A DNA stretch of 64,000 nt from Solirubrobacteraceae bacterium (GTDB taxonomy: Bacteria; Actinomycetota; Thermoleophilia; Solirubrobacterales; Solirubrobacteraceae), in contig JANJTP010000002.1 of NCBI GenBank assembly GCA_024711025.1, positions 1-64,000 of the forward strand, in the 5' to 3' direction. Position 1 is the first letter of the stretch, and every line of letters starts with the position of its first letter. The notes below the pieces were generated by a model. That model searched no databases, was not told the origin of the DNA, and was given only the letters and a program-made list of their open reading frames with translations. Below are positions 52,726-60,991 of this stretch, in pieces. A program made the position numbers and the translations under genes.

Positions 52726-52798
52726 AGCCGACGCCCGGACTCGAACCGGGGACCCCTTCATTACGAGTGAAGTGCTCTACCAGCTGAGCTACGTCGGC
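52726..52798 (-). tRNA. tRNA-Thr (anticodon CGT)
   Basis: The acceptor stem GCCGACG pairs fully with CGTCGGC; the D-arm TAGCTCAGC, anticodon arm CTTCA-CTCGTAA-TGAAG (anticodon CGT) and T-arm GGTTCGAGTCC are all canonical. CCA is not encoded. It reads the Thr codon ACG. Its 3' end faces the toxin-antitoxin island, the side on which integrative elements usually insert. Confidence 0.96.
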
Positions 52799-52900
52799 GA
52801 GGTCGCGCCGGGTCGGAGTAGAGGCCCCCGGCCCGGACGCGACGACGAAGGATAGGGGCTCCGCTGCGAGCGCGCGCGGCGCTCGATCCGGGCTGCGCCG

Positions 52901-54343
52901 TCAGCGACCGCGCGAGCGCTGGCCGCGGCCCGTGGGCCGCGCGGAGGCGACGTTCGCTCCCGAGGTACGCCGCGGCTTGGAACCGGCGGGTCGTCCACCG
53001 GTGTGGCTCGACCCGCCACCCGCGTGCCCGCTGCCGGAGCGCCCGCCATGCCCGGCGCTTCCGCGTCCGCCGGCCGGGCGCCCGTCCTGCCCGCCGCCGC
53101 CGTCCCCGCGTCCGCTGTCGGGACGCCCACCGCGTCCACCGCCGGGGCTTGCGCTAGGCCGGCCGCCGGAGCGCCCGCCGCCCCCGCGCACCGAGCCCTT
53201 GACCGGTCCCGATCGCCGCGTCGTGACGACGTGTCCCGATGCCTCGAACTCGCGCTCGAGCCCGAGCGCGCCGGCGATCACCGCCACGTCCGGCGCGTGC
53301 TCGCGACTGACGAACGTGACGCCGACGCCGTTGCGCCCGGCGCGGCCCGTGCGCCCGACGCGGTGCACGTAGCCCTCGCGATCCTCGGGCGGGTCGAAGT
53401 TGATGACGTGGGAGACGTCGTCGACGTGGATACCGCGCGCGGCCACGTCGGTCGCGACGAGCGTGCGCACGTGACCGGACTCGAACGCGGCGAGCGCGCG
53501 TTCGCGCTGGCGCTGGCTCTTGTCGCCGTGCATCGCGACGGCGTCCTCGCCCTCGCTCAGGAGCTTCTTGACGAGCCGGTCGGCGTAGCGCTTGGTCCGC
53601 ACGAAGACGAGCGTGCGCTCCCGCTCGGCGCGCAGCTCGCGCAGCAGCGCGTCGACGCGATCGTCGCGCTCGACCGCGTGGAAGCGGTGCTCGACGTCAG
53701 CGGCTCGCTGCGCCGGCGGGTTGTGCTCGTGGCGCACCGCGTCGTCGCGCGTGTACGCGTGCGCGACCCGTCCGGCCTCGCCGTCGAGCGTCGCGGAGAA
53801 GAAGAGCGTCTGACGGTCGGCGCGGCACTGGTCGACGATCCGGTCGACCGCCGGGCGGAAGCCCATGTCGAGCATCCGGTCGGCCTCGTCGAGGACGAGG
53901 ATCTGCACGTGCTCGAGGGTCAGGTCGCCGCGGCGCAGGTAGTCCTCCAGGCGCCCGGGGGTCGCGACGAGGATGTGCGCCTTGCGCGCCTCGCGGGCCA
54001 TCTTCTCGAGGCCGACGCCGCCGTAGACCGCGCGAACCTTGAGCGCCCGCGCGTGGGCGATCGGGTAGGTGGCTTCGACGATCTGCGTAGCGAGCTCGCG
54101 CGTCGGCGCGAGCACGAGCGCCGCGGGGCGCCGGTCGGTCGCCTCGATGCGGTCGATCAGCGGGACCATGAAGGCGAGCGTCTTGCCCGACCCGGTCGGC
54201 GACTTGGCGAGCACGTCGCGGCCGGCGAGGACGTCGCCGATCACCTGGCGCTGGATGGCGAAGGGCTCCTCGAAGCCGCGCTCGGCGAGCGCACGCGCGA
54301 CGGCGGTTGACACGCCGAGGTCGGCGAAGGACTGCTGGGACAT
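52901..54343 (-). CDS. DEAD-box RNA helicase (RhlE/DbpA-like)
   Basis: A 480-residue ATP-dependent RNA helicase. Motifs in order: Q-motif (FEEPFAIQRQVI), I AKSPTGSGKT, Ia PTRELA, II DEAD (VLDEADRMLDMGF), III SAT, IV/V VATDVAARGIHVDDV, VI HRVGRTGRAGR. The last ~110 residues are a low-complexity Gly/Arg/Ser-rich RNA-binding tail with repeated GGR/GGG elements. AGGAG precedes ATG 54343. Confidence 0.93.
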   Translation of the reverse strand: MSQQSFADLGVSTAVARALAERGFEEPFAIQRQVIGDVLAGRDVLAKSPTGSGKTLAFMVPLIDRIEATDRRPAALVLAPTRELATQIVEATYPIAHARALKVRAVYGGVGLEKMAREARKAHILVATPGRLEDYLRRGDLTLEHVQILVLDEADRMLDMGFRPAVDRIVDQCRADRQTLFFSATLDGEAGRVAHAYTRDDAVRHEHNPPAQRAADVEHRFHAVERDDRVDALLRELRAERERTLVFVRTKRYADRLVKKLLSEGEDAVAMHGDKSQRQRERALAAFESGHVRTLVATDVAARGIHVDDVSHVINFDPPEDREGYVHRVGRTGRAGRNGVGVTFVSREHAPDVAVIAGALGLEREFEASGHVVTTRRSGPVKGSVRGGGGRSGGRPSASPGGGRGGRPDSGRGDGGGGQDGRPAGGRGSAGHGGRSGSGHAGGGSSHTGGRPAGSKPRRTSGANVASARPTGRGQRSRGR

Positions 54344-54544
54344 GAATACTCCTGTGCAGCGGCTTGGGCCGCGTGGTTCGGGAGGCTGCGGCTGACCCGA
54401 ACCGCCCTCCGGCGGGACCCAAGTGAGAAGCTGCCTCGCGGCCGGCGGAACGCCGGACGCCGCAGGCAAGGGTAGCGCCCTGCCGTCGACGCCCTTCGGC
54501 GGGCACGCCGCGACGTGCGTCGCGCGGCGTCGGAGCCGCCGTCG

Positions 54545-56113
54545 TCAGGCGGTGGCGCCGCGGGGCAGCTCGGCGCTCTCGGGCAGCGCCGGGCCGAGCT
54601 CCTGCCGCCCCGCGACGCGGCGGCGCTGCTGGCGCCACATCGCCAGCGCGGGGACGATCGCCAGGGCGACGAGCGCGAGCGACCACCAGTACGCGTGGCC
54701 GAAGGCCGCCGCGATCGGGTCCGCGAGACGCTCGCGTGCCGCCGGGGGGAGAGCCTGGACGGCGCTCTCCGGGTCCGCGCCCACCGAGGACGCCGCGCCG
54801 CCGAGCTGCGTGGCGGCGCTGCTCACCTGCGAGTCGATCGCGCGTTGCAGCACGACGGCGAGGACCGCGGTGCCGACCGCGCCGCCGACACGCTGCAGCA
54901 CGTTGAGCATCGGCGTCGCGCGCGGCACCTGATCTGTCTCCAGCAGCGCGAAAGCGCTCGCCATCGCCGGCATCATCGTGAAGCCCAGGCCGATGCCGCG
55001 CACGAACAGGCCCACGACGAGCAGCCAGTACGGCGTCGAGCCCGTCACCTGCGTGAAGGGGAGCGTTCCGAGGCACAGCACGAGAAGGCCCGCGGTGACG
55101 ATCGGACCGCCGCCGATGCGGTCGGTCAGCCGCCCCGACCAGTGCATCGCGATCGCCGCGCCGATGCCCTGCGGGGCGAGCAGCAGGCCGGCGTCGAGCG
55201 CCGTCAGGCCGCGGGCCATCTGGTAGTAGAGCGGCAGCAGCAGCATGCCGCCGAACAGCGCCGCGCCGGCGAGCACGATCGTCACCGCCGACGCGCTGAA
55301 GCCGCCGGCACGCAGAAGCCGCACGTCGACGATCGGGAACTCGACCCGCCAGGCGTGCAGCGCGAAGAGCGCGACGAGGATCAGCCCCGCGAGCGCCGGC
55401 ATTAGCGCGCCCGGCGCCAGCGCATCGCCGGTCGCCGCGATCTCGCTCAGCCCGTAGACGACGAGCGCGATGCCTGGGGAGAGCAGCAGCAGCCCGCGCA
55501 CGTCGAGCCTGCCCGAGTCGCCTGCCGCGCCCCTGGCGGCGCCGCGCGGCAGCAGTCGCGATGCCATCACGAGGCCGACCGCGCCGATCGGGAGGTTGAC
55601 GAAGAACAGCCAGCGCCAGTCGAGTCGCTCGATGATCAGCCCGCCGATCACGGGACCGAAGACCGGTGCGAGCAGCATCGGCACGCCGACGATCGACATG
55701 ACGCGCCCCATGTTCCGGGGCCCGGCCGCCTGGGCGAGCGCGATCATGCCGACCGGCATGACCATGCCGCCGGCGAGCCCCTGCAGCACGCGGAAGGCGA
55801 TCAGCGAGTCGGCGCTCCAGGCGAGGCCGCAGAGGCCGCTCGAGACGACGAAGCCGCCGACGACGAGCATCCAGACGCGGCGCGCTCCGAGGCGCTCGGA
55901 GGCCCAGCCCGTCAGCGGGATCACGGTCGCGAGCGCGAGCAGGTAGCCGGTCGCGACCCACTGGATCGTCGACAGCGGCGCGTGCAGCTCGCGGGAGAGG
56001 GCGTCGAGGCCGACGTTGATGATCGTCGTGTCGAGGATCGACATGATCGCGCCGACGATCACGACGGCGGCGATCGCGCGGACTTCGGGCCGTAGACGCC
56101 CGTCGCCGTTCAC
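54545..56113 (-). CDS. MFS multidrug exporter, DHA2 (EmrB/QacA) family
   Basis: A 522-residue proton-coupled exporter with about 14 membrane segments. LDTTIINVGLDALSREL and the motif WASERLGARRVWM (motif A) mark the DHA2 group. Its GTG start overlaps the stop of the MarR gene (56110-56113), so it is expressed from the MarR promoter and probably repressed by it. Confidence 0.92.
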   Translation of the reverse strand: MNGDGRLRPEVRAIAAVVIVGAIMSILDTTIINVGLDALSRELHAPLSTIQWVATGYLLALATVIPLTGWASERLGARRVWMLVVGGFVVSSGLCGLAWSADSLIAFRVLQGLAGGMVMPVGMIALAQAAGPRNMGRVMSIVGVPMLLAPVFGPVIGGLIIERLDWRWLFFVNLPIGAVGLVMASRLLPRGAARGAAGDSGRLDVRGLLLLSPGIALVVYGLSEIAATGDALAPGALMPALAGLILVALFALHAWRVEFPIVDVRLLRAGGFSASAVTIVLAGAALFGGMLLLPLYYQMARGLTALDAGLLLAPQGIGAAIAMHWSGRLTDRIGGGPIVTAGLLVLCLGTLPFTQVTGSTPYWLLVVGLFVRGIGLGFTMMPAMASAFALLETDQVPRATPMLNVLQRVGGAVGTAVLAVVLQRAIDSQVSSAATQLGGAASSVGADPESAVQALPPAARERLADPIAAAFGHAYWWSLALVALAIVPALAMWRQQRRRVAGRQELGPALPESAELPRGATA

Positions 56114-56595
56114 CCGATGTCCTCCACGGCCTCGGCGAGCCGGCGCAGGAGCCGCGCCGCCTGGCGCCGCTCGCCGTCCGGGAGCGAGGCGAAGAGCTCG
56201 CGCCGCCATGCCTCGACGCGCGCTCGCTTGGCCGCCACGCGCTCGCGCCCGAGGTCGGTCAGCTCGACCCGCACGACGCGCCGGTCGTCGGCGCAGCGCC
56301 GGCGCACGACGAGTCCCGCGACCTCGAGCTGGCCGAGCATCCGGGTCGCCGTCGGCCCGGCCACCCCGGCGCCGAGCGCGAGCTCGCTCACCGGCAGCGG
56401 CCGTCCCGCCGTGGCGATCGTCTCGAGGAGCTGGAGCTGCGAGAGCGAGAGCTCGCCGGCGGGGCGCTCGGCGGCGAACCGGCCGCGCGCCCGGCGTATC
56501 GCGCGCATGAAGTCACCGAGGGCGTCGGAGAAGGCGTCGAGCTCGGCGGCGTGACGGGCGTCGGGCGCCGGTGGGCTCGGATGGGTGGAGGGCAC
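56110..56595 (-). CDS. MarR-family transcriptional regulator
   Basis: A 161-residue winged-helix protein. LSLSQLQLLETIATAGRPLP and VAGPTATRMLGQLEVAGLV are the recognition region, and RRRCADDRRVVRVELTDLGR the wing. The GTG 56595 lies 7 nt after a TAGGCT -10 box. It is coupled to the exporter gene and likely represses both through the palindrome at 56605. Confidence 0.9.
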   Translation of the reverse strand: MPSTHPSPPAPDARHAAELDAFSDALGDFMRAIRRARGRFAAERPAGELSLSQLQLLETIATAGRPLPVSELALGAGVAGPTATRMLGQLEVAGLVVRRRCADDRRVVRVELTDLGRERVAAKRARVEAWRRELFASLPDGERRQAARLLRRLAEAVEDIG

Positions 56596-56602
56596 CCGCC
56601 CA

Positions 56603-56630
56603 AGCCTAGCAAGCTAGCTAGCTGGCTAGG
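56603..56630 (-). promoter_or_regulatory. Autoregulatory MarR operator overlapping a leaderless promoter
   Basis: CCTAGC...GCTAGG (56605-56630) is a 26-bp near-perfect palindrome (one pair mismatched) with internal CTAGCTAG repeats. The -10 box TAGGCT (minus strand, + 56603-56608) overlaps its edge and sits 7 nt before the GTG. Binding would block the promoter. Confidence 0.75.
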
Positions 56631-56666
56631 AGCTTTGCCGCCACCTACCCCGTCACCGGTCGCAGA

Positions 56667-56672
56667 TACCGT
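56667..56672 (+). promoter_or_regulatory. -10 box of a leaderless promoter (TACCGT) for the PHP gene
   Basis: TACCGT, 6 nt, ATG 56679; no ribosome binding site. Confidence 0.5.
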
Positions 56673-56678
56673 GCCGCC

Positions 56679-57575
56679 ATGGCGCCGCCGGTCTTCGATC
56701 TGCAGTCCCACTCGACGATGAGCGACGGCGAGCTCTCGCCGGCGCAGGTCGTGGCCCACGCGCGCGAGGCCGGAGTCGAGCTGCTCGCACTGACCGACCA
56801 CGACACCGTCGCGGGCGTCCAGGAGGCGCTCGACGCGGCCGCCGCGAGCGGGGGCGCGATCCGCGTCGTCCCGGCGGTGGAGATCAGCGCGCTCGACGAG
56901 TCGGGCCGCGACCTCCACATCTGCGGCTACCTGATCGATCACCGCGACCCGGCGCTGCTCGCCGCGCTCGCCTCGTGGCGCGCCGACCGGCACACCCGCG
57001 CGCGGGGGATGGCCGCGGCGCTGCGCGAAGTCGGCTGGCGACTCGAGCGGATGCCGAGCCGGCCCGGCGAGCCGGGGCACGCCGACGCGCCGATCGGCCG
57101 TCCGCACCTCGCGCGCGCCGTCTTCGAGGACCCGGCGAACGCGGAGCGGCTGGCCGCCGAGGGGCTGGGCGACGCCGGGTCGGTGCTCGAGGCCTACCTC
57201 GTGCCCGGTGCCCCCTGCTACCGAGCTCGCTCGACGCCGTGCGTGGCCGAGGCGATCGAGGCGATCCACGGCACCGGAGGCGTCGCCGTCTGGGCGCATC
57301 CGTTCTGGGACATCGACGACCCCGCCGCCGTCGCGGCGACGCTCGACCGGCTCGTCGCGCTCGGACTCGACGGCGTCGAGGCGTTCTACGCCTCGCACAG
57401 CCGCGAGCAGACGCTCATCGCCTACGAGGCCTCGCGCGCACGCAACCTGCTGACGACCGGCAGCGCCGACTTCCACGGCCCGGGCCACCGGCTCTTCAAC
57501 GCCTTCCGGGCGTTCGACCTGCACGGGCTCGAGCCCGATCTCGGCCCGATCGCGGTCGGGGCCCGCCCCGCGTAG
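56679..57575 (+). CDS. PHP-domain phosphoesterase (TrpH/RNase AM-like)
   Basis: A 298-residue PHP protein. Metal ligands appear as LQSHSTMSDG, LTDHDTVAG, PAVEISA and WAHPFWD, ending with GSADFHG. The family comprises 3',5'-nucleotide phosphatases and 5'-3' RNases/oligonucleotidases. The start is fixed by the leaderless box. It is monocistronic, followed 29 bp later by uppP with its own promoter. Confidence 0.88.
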   Translation: MAPPVFDLQSHSTMSDGELSPAQVVAHAREAGVELLALTDHDTVAGVQEALDAAAASGGAIRVVPAVEISALDESGRDLHICGYLIDHRDPALLAALASWRADRHTRARGMAAALREVGWRLERMPSRPGEPGHADAPIGRPHLARAVFEDPANAERLAAEGLGDAGSVLEAYLVPGAPCYRARSTPCVAEAIEAIHGTGGVAVWAHPFWDIDDPAAVAATLDRLVALGLDGVEAFYASHSREQTLIAYEASRARNLLTTGSADFHGPGHRLFNAFRAFDLHGLEPDLGPIAVGARPA

Positions 57576-57590
57576 CGCCGCCGCACGGGT

Positions 57591-57596
57591 TACCGT
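57591..57596 (+). promoter_or_regulatory. -10 box of a leaderless promoter (TACCGT) for uppP
   Basis: TACCGT, 8 nt, then GTG 57605. The same hexamer precedes the PHP gene. Confidence 0.5.
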
Positions 57597-57604
57597 CCCG
57601 CGCC

Positions 57605-58429
57605 GTGTCGACGCTCGAAGCGATCGTCCTGGGGATCGTCCAGGGCCTCACCGAGTTCCTGCCGATCTCGAGCTCGGGCCACCTGCTGATCGTTCCCGCG
57701 CTGGCCGGCTGGGACGACCCGGGCGCGGCGTTCACGGCGGTCGTCCAGCTCGGCACGATGGCCGCCGTCCTCGTCTACTTCCGAACCGACCTGTGGCGGA
57801 TGGCGCTCGCGTTCGTCGCCTCGCTGACCGGTGAGCGACCGCTGTGGCGCACCGCCGACGCCGATGGCCGCACGGGCTGGCTGCTCGTCCTGGGAACGAT
57901 CCCGATCAGCATCGTCGGGCTGGCCTTCGCCGACCAGATCGAGACGAGCGTGCGAGCGCTGGAGCTCGTCGCGACCGTGCTGATCCTGTTCAGCGCCGTC
58001 ATGTGGGCCGCGGATCGCTACGGCTCGCGCACGCGCGCGATCCGCGAGCTGAGCGTCCGCGACGGCATCGTCATCGGCCTCTTCCAGACGCTCGCGCTGA
58101 TCCCCGGCGTCAGCCGCTCGGGATCGACGATCTCGGGCGGGCTGCTGCTCGGCCTCGACCGAGAGGCCGCCACGCGCTACTCGTTCCTGCTCTCGGTGCC
58201 GGCGGTCGTGCTCTCCGGGCTCTTCCAGCTCAAGGACATCGGCGGCGAGGGCGCCGTCGGCCTTGCGCCGACCGCGCTCGCGACGGTCTTCGCCTTCATC
58301 TCCGGCTACGCGGCGATCGCCTTCCTGCTGCGCTACGTGCGCAGCCACAACTTCGACGTCTTCGTCGCCTACCGCGTGATCGTCGGCGTGCTCGTCCTCG
58401 CCCTCGCGGTCGGCGGCGTGATCGAGTAG
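57605..58429 (+). CDS. uppP: Undecaprenyl-diphosphatase (UppP/BacA)
   Basis: A 274-residue membrane enzyme that recycles undecaprenyl diphosphate for cell-wall synthesis. GLTEFLPISSSGHL near the N-terminus and PGVSRSGSTISGGLLLGL in the middle are the two catalytic motifs. About eight membrane segments. Start GTG 57605 is set by the motif distance and the TACCGT box. Confidence 0.96.
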   Translation: MSTLEAIVLGIVQGLTEFLPISSSGHLLIVPALAGWDDPGAAFTAVVQLGTMAAVLVYFRTDLWRMALAFVASLTGERPLWRTADADGRTGWLLVLGTIPISIVGLAFADQIETSVRALELVATVLILFSAVMWAADRYGSRTRAIRELSVRDGIVIGLFQTLALIPGVSRSGSTISGGLLLGLDREAATRYSFLLSVPAVVLSGLFQLKDIGGEGAVGLAPTALATVFAFISGYAAIAFLLRYVRSHNFDVFVAYRVIVGVLVLALAVGGVIE

Positions 58430-58486
58430 CCCCGGGGCGGCTCGCCGGCGCACCCGGCCCGCGCGCGGAGATCCGGCCCCCGTCCG

Positions 58487-59608
58487 TCAGCTGCGCCGCA
58501 GACCGCGGGCGAGGCGGTAGCCCAGCGCCTCGAGGGCGAGCTCCTCGCCGACGTTCACCCGCAGCGCCGAGCGCGTCTCGTCGACGACCTCGACCCCGCG
58601 ACGCAGCCGGTGGACGTCGCGGCCACGCGAGTCCTCGCGCAGCGCATCGAGGCGGTCGGTCGCGTGGACCACGTCCTCGGCGCCGTCGACCGCGCACGCG
58701 ACGTCGCGCAGCCACAGGCCGACGAGGCGCAACGCCTCGTCCAGCGCCACGGTCCGTGCGCCGCGGGCGGCGCGCTTCCCCGCCTCTGCGCCCTCGCGCT
58801 CCGCGCGGCGGCGCTCGCGATCCGGCAGCGACTCGGCCTCCTGCGCGACGCGCGCCTCGAGCTCCCGCTGCGCGGCCGCGCCCAGCTCCTTGGCGCGCTC
58901 GACGAGCGCCTCCCACGGCCGGCCGCCAAGCTCGTCGCCCAGCGCAGCGCGGGCGAACGCCTCGGCCGCGGCGCGCAGCGCCGGCCCATCGCCGAGCGCC
59001 AGCGCGAGCGCCCGGTCTCCATCCCCGAGCGCGAGCCGCGCGCACGCGAGCGCCTGCTCGGCGGGAACGCGCGCCGCGAGCCGTCGCTCCAGGTCCTCCA
59101 CGCTCGGCGCGTCGAAGCGCACCTGCTGGCAGCGGCTGAGGATCGTCGGCAGCAGCTCGCCCGGCCGCTCGGCGAGCAGGATCAGGTGCGCGTAGGCGGG
59201 CGGCTCCTCCAGCGTCTTGAGCAGCCGGTTGGCGGCCTCCGGGCTGCGCTCGCCCAGGAGGTCGGCGTGCTCGATCACGAAGACCCGCCGACGCGCCTCG
59301 AACGGCGTGCGCGAGGCCGCGGAGACCACCGGCTCGTCCACGTCCGCGACCCGCATGAGCGTCGCGCCGCTCGGCCGGACCCACGTCAGGTCGGGGTGCG
59401 TGCCGCGCAGCGCCCGCTCGCGTGCGCGCTGCTCGTCGGCCGCGCCCTCCGCGAGCAGCTCGGCGGCGAACGCGCGTGCCGCGGTCGCCTTTCCCGCTCC
59501 CGCGGGCCCGTGGAACAGATACGCGTGAGACGGCGCGCCGTGCGGTGGCAGCGCCCGCGTCAGGATGGCGCGGGCATGAGCGTGGCGGTCCAGGACCTTG
59601 AGCGACAT
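58487..59608 (-). CDS. holB: DNA polymerase III delta' subunit-like (clamp loader)
   Basis: A 373-residue AAA+ protein. HAYLFHGPAGAGKATAARAF carries the P-loop, VIEHADLLGERSPEAANRLL and KTLEEPP the Walker B/sensor region. The zinc-binding Cys cluster of tau/gamma is absent, as in delta'. It diverges from tmk, its usual partner. ATG 59608 lies 8 nt from TACGCT. Confidence 0.9.
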   Translation of the reverse strand: MSLKVLDRHAHARAILTRALPPHGAPSHAYLFHGPAGAGKATAARAFAAELLAEGAADEQRARERALRGTHPDLTWVRPSGATLMRVADVDEPVVSAASRTPFEARRRVFVIEHADLLGERSPEAANRLLKTLEEPPAYAHLILLAERPGELLPTILSRCQQVRFDAPSVEDLERRLAARVPAEQALACARLALGDGDRALALALGDGPALRAAAEAFARAALGDELGGRPWEALVERAKELGAAAQRELEARVAQEAESLPDRERRRAEREGAEAGKRAARGARTVALDEALRLVGLWLRDVACAVDGAEDVVHATDRLDALREDSRGRDVHRLRRGVEVVDETRSALRVNVGEELALEALGYRLARGLRRS

Positions 59609-59616
59609 CCGCGTCG

Positions 59617-59645
59617 AGCGTACCGGCGCGCGCCGCGGGTATCGT
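59617..59645. promoter_or_regulatory. Back-to-back leaderless promoters for holB and tmk
   Basis: On the minus strand TACGCT (+ 59617-59622) is 8 nt from the holB ATG; on the plus strand TATCGT (59640-59645) is 8 nt from the tmk ATG. Both fit in the 45-bp gap, so the two promoters share one short GC-rich region. Confidence 0.55.
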
Positions 59646-59653
59646 CGCGCCCG

Positions 59654-60274
59654 ATGCGCGGGCGGCTCATCACGATCGAAGGACTCGACGGCGCCGGCAA
59701 GACGACGCTCTCCGGCGGCCTCGTCGACGCCCGGCGCGCGCGGGGCGTCGGCGTGGTCCCGCTGCGCGAGCCCGGCGGCGTCGAGCTCGCCGAGCGGCTG
59801 CGCGCCATCGTCAAGGATCCCGCGCTGCGGATCGGCGCGCGCGCCGAGGCGCTGATCTACGCGGCGGCTCGGGCTCAGCTGGTCGAGGAGGAGCTGCGCC
59901 CTCGGCTCGGCTCCGGCGCCTGGGTGCTGCTCGATCGCTTCGTCGACTCCTCGCTCGCCTACCAGGGCGCCGCCCGCGGGCTTGGCATGGCCGAGGTCGC
60001 CGAGCTCAACCGGTTCGCCACCGGCGGCCTGCGAGCCGACCGCACGCTCTACCTGCGGATCGACCCGACGCTCGGCCGCAGGCGGCAGGGCGGCCGTGGA
60101 GACGGAGCCGACCGACTCGAGCGGGAGGACGCAGGCTTCTTCGAGGCGATCGCCCGTGCCTACGACGAGCTCGCCGCCCAGGAGCCGGAGCGGATCGCGG
60201 CGATCGACGCGAGCGGGCCGCCCGAGGCCGTGCTACTCGACGCGCTCGACGCGCTCGCCGACCTGCTGCCCTAG
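59654..60274 (+). CDS. tmk: dTMP kinase
   Basis: A 206-residue thymidylate kinase: P-loop EGLDGAGKTT, LREPGGVELAERLR (DRX-type substrate region), LLDRFVDSSLAYQG and RRRQGGRGDGADRLE (LID). Converts dTMP to dTDP. Adjacent to holB, as often. Start ATG 59654 by the leaderless box. Confidence 0.95.
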   Translation: MRGRLITIEGLDGAGKTTLSGGLVDARRARGVGVVPLREPGGVELAERLRAIVKDPALRIGARAEALIYAAARAQLVEEELRPRLGSGAWVLLDRFVDSSLAYQGAARGLGMAEVAELNRFATGGLRADRTLYLRIDPTLGRRRQGGRGDGADRLEREDAGFFEAIARAYDELAAQEPERIAAIDASGPPEAVLLDALDALADLLP

Positions 60275-60344
60275 CCGGCCCCGAGCCACGCCGGCCGCCG
60301 GCGTCCCCGCCGGGTCGAACGCTCTAGCCTTCGCGTCGACTCGC

Positions 60345-60833
60345 ATGCCGCTCCGCCGATCGATCACGCTTGCCGTCGCGCTGCTCGCGACGCTCGGCCC
60401 GGGCGTCGCGACCGCACAGACCACGACCGGCAACGACCAGCCGCAGGCCGTCGAGCCCGTGCCCGGCAAGGTAGCGCCCGCGCCCGCTCCGGACGCCAAC
60501 GAGCTCCTGCCGACCGTGACCGAGCCCGCGGCCCCGACCACGACCGCTCCTCCCACCACCCAGACGCAGGCCACGCCGCCGACCCAGCCGCAGGCCGCGA
60601 CGCCCGCGGAGAAGCCGGCCGCCGATCAGCACCGCGGGGTCGGCTGGCCGACCCTCGCCGCCATCGCGCTCGCCGCCGTCGCATCGGCGCTGCTCGTCCT
60701 CGTCGTGCTCTGGCGCTGGCGTGGCTGGGACCCCCGCTGGATCAGGCGCTGGCGCCACGCGACCGGCGAAGCCGGCCTGCGGCTGTCGCTGGGGTGGGCG
60801 GAGTTCCGGGACTTCATCCGCCTCGGCCGCTGA
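60345..60833 (+). CDS. Secreted/anchored Pro-Thr-rich small membrane protein
   Basis: A 162-residue protein: signal peptide to ~24 (ending GVATAQ), a Pro/Thr/Ala/Gln-rich low-complexity segment (~25-95), one membrane segment (~100-122) and a basic cytoplasmic tail (WRWRGWDPRWIRRWRHATGE). No family recognised. TAGCCT (60325-60330) lies 14 nt upstream of the ATG. Confidence 0.7.
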   Translation: MPLRRSITLAVALLATLGPGVATAQTTTGNDQPQAVEPVPGKVAPAPAPDANELLPTVTEPAAPTTTAPPTTQTQATPPTQPQAATPAEKPAADQHRGVGWPTLAAIALAAVASALLVLVVLWRWRGWDPRWIRRWRHATGEAGLRLSLGWAEFRDFIRLGR

Positions 60834-60976
60834 CCATCCGCGCGGCGCCGCACGGCGCCTGAGCCCGCCCGCTGCCGGCCGCCGTGCCGGCGCACTGTCG
60901 GCCGGCCGCGTTCGGCCTCATCCATCCGTGCGGCATCCGCGCGGCGCGTGGCTTCGCGGCATCCGCGCGATACGCC

Positions 60977-60982
60977 TAGGAT
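60977..60982 (+). promoter_or_regulatory. -10 box of a leaderless promoter (TAGGAT)
   Basis: TAGGAT, 9 nt, then GTG 60992; no ribosome binding site. Confidence 0.5.
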
Positions 60983-60991
60983 CGGCGGGTC

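Noticed and set aside
52216-52855. Protein genes overlapping tRNA-Thr
   Set aside because: Open frames on both strands run through the tRNA and its terminator, a usual artefact in GC-rich DNA; no domain was recognised.
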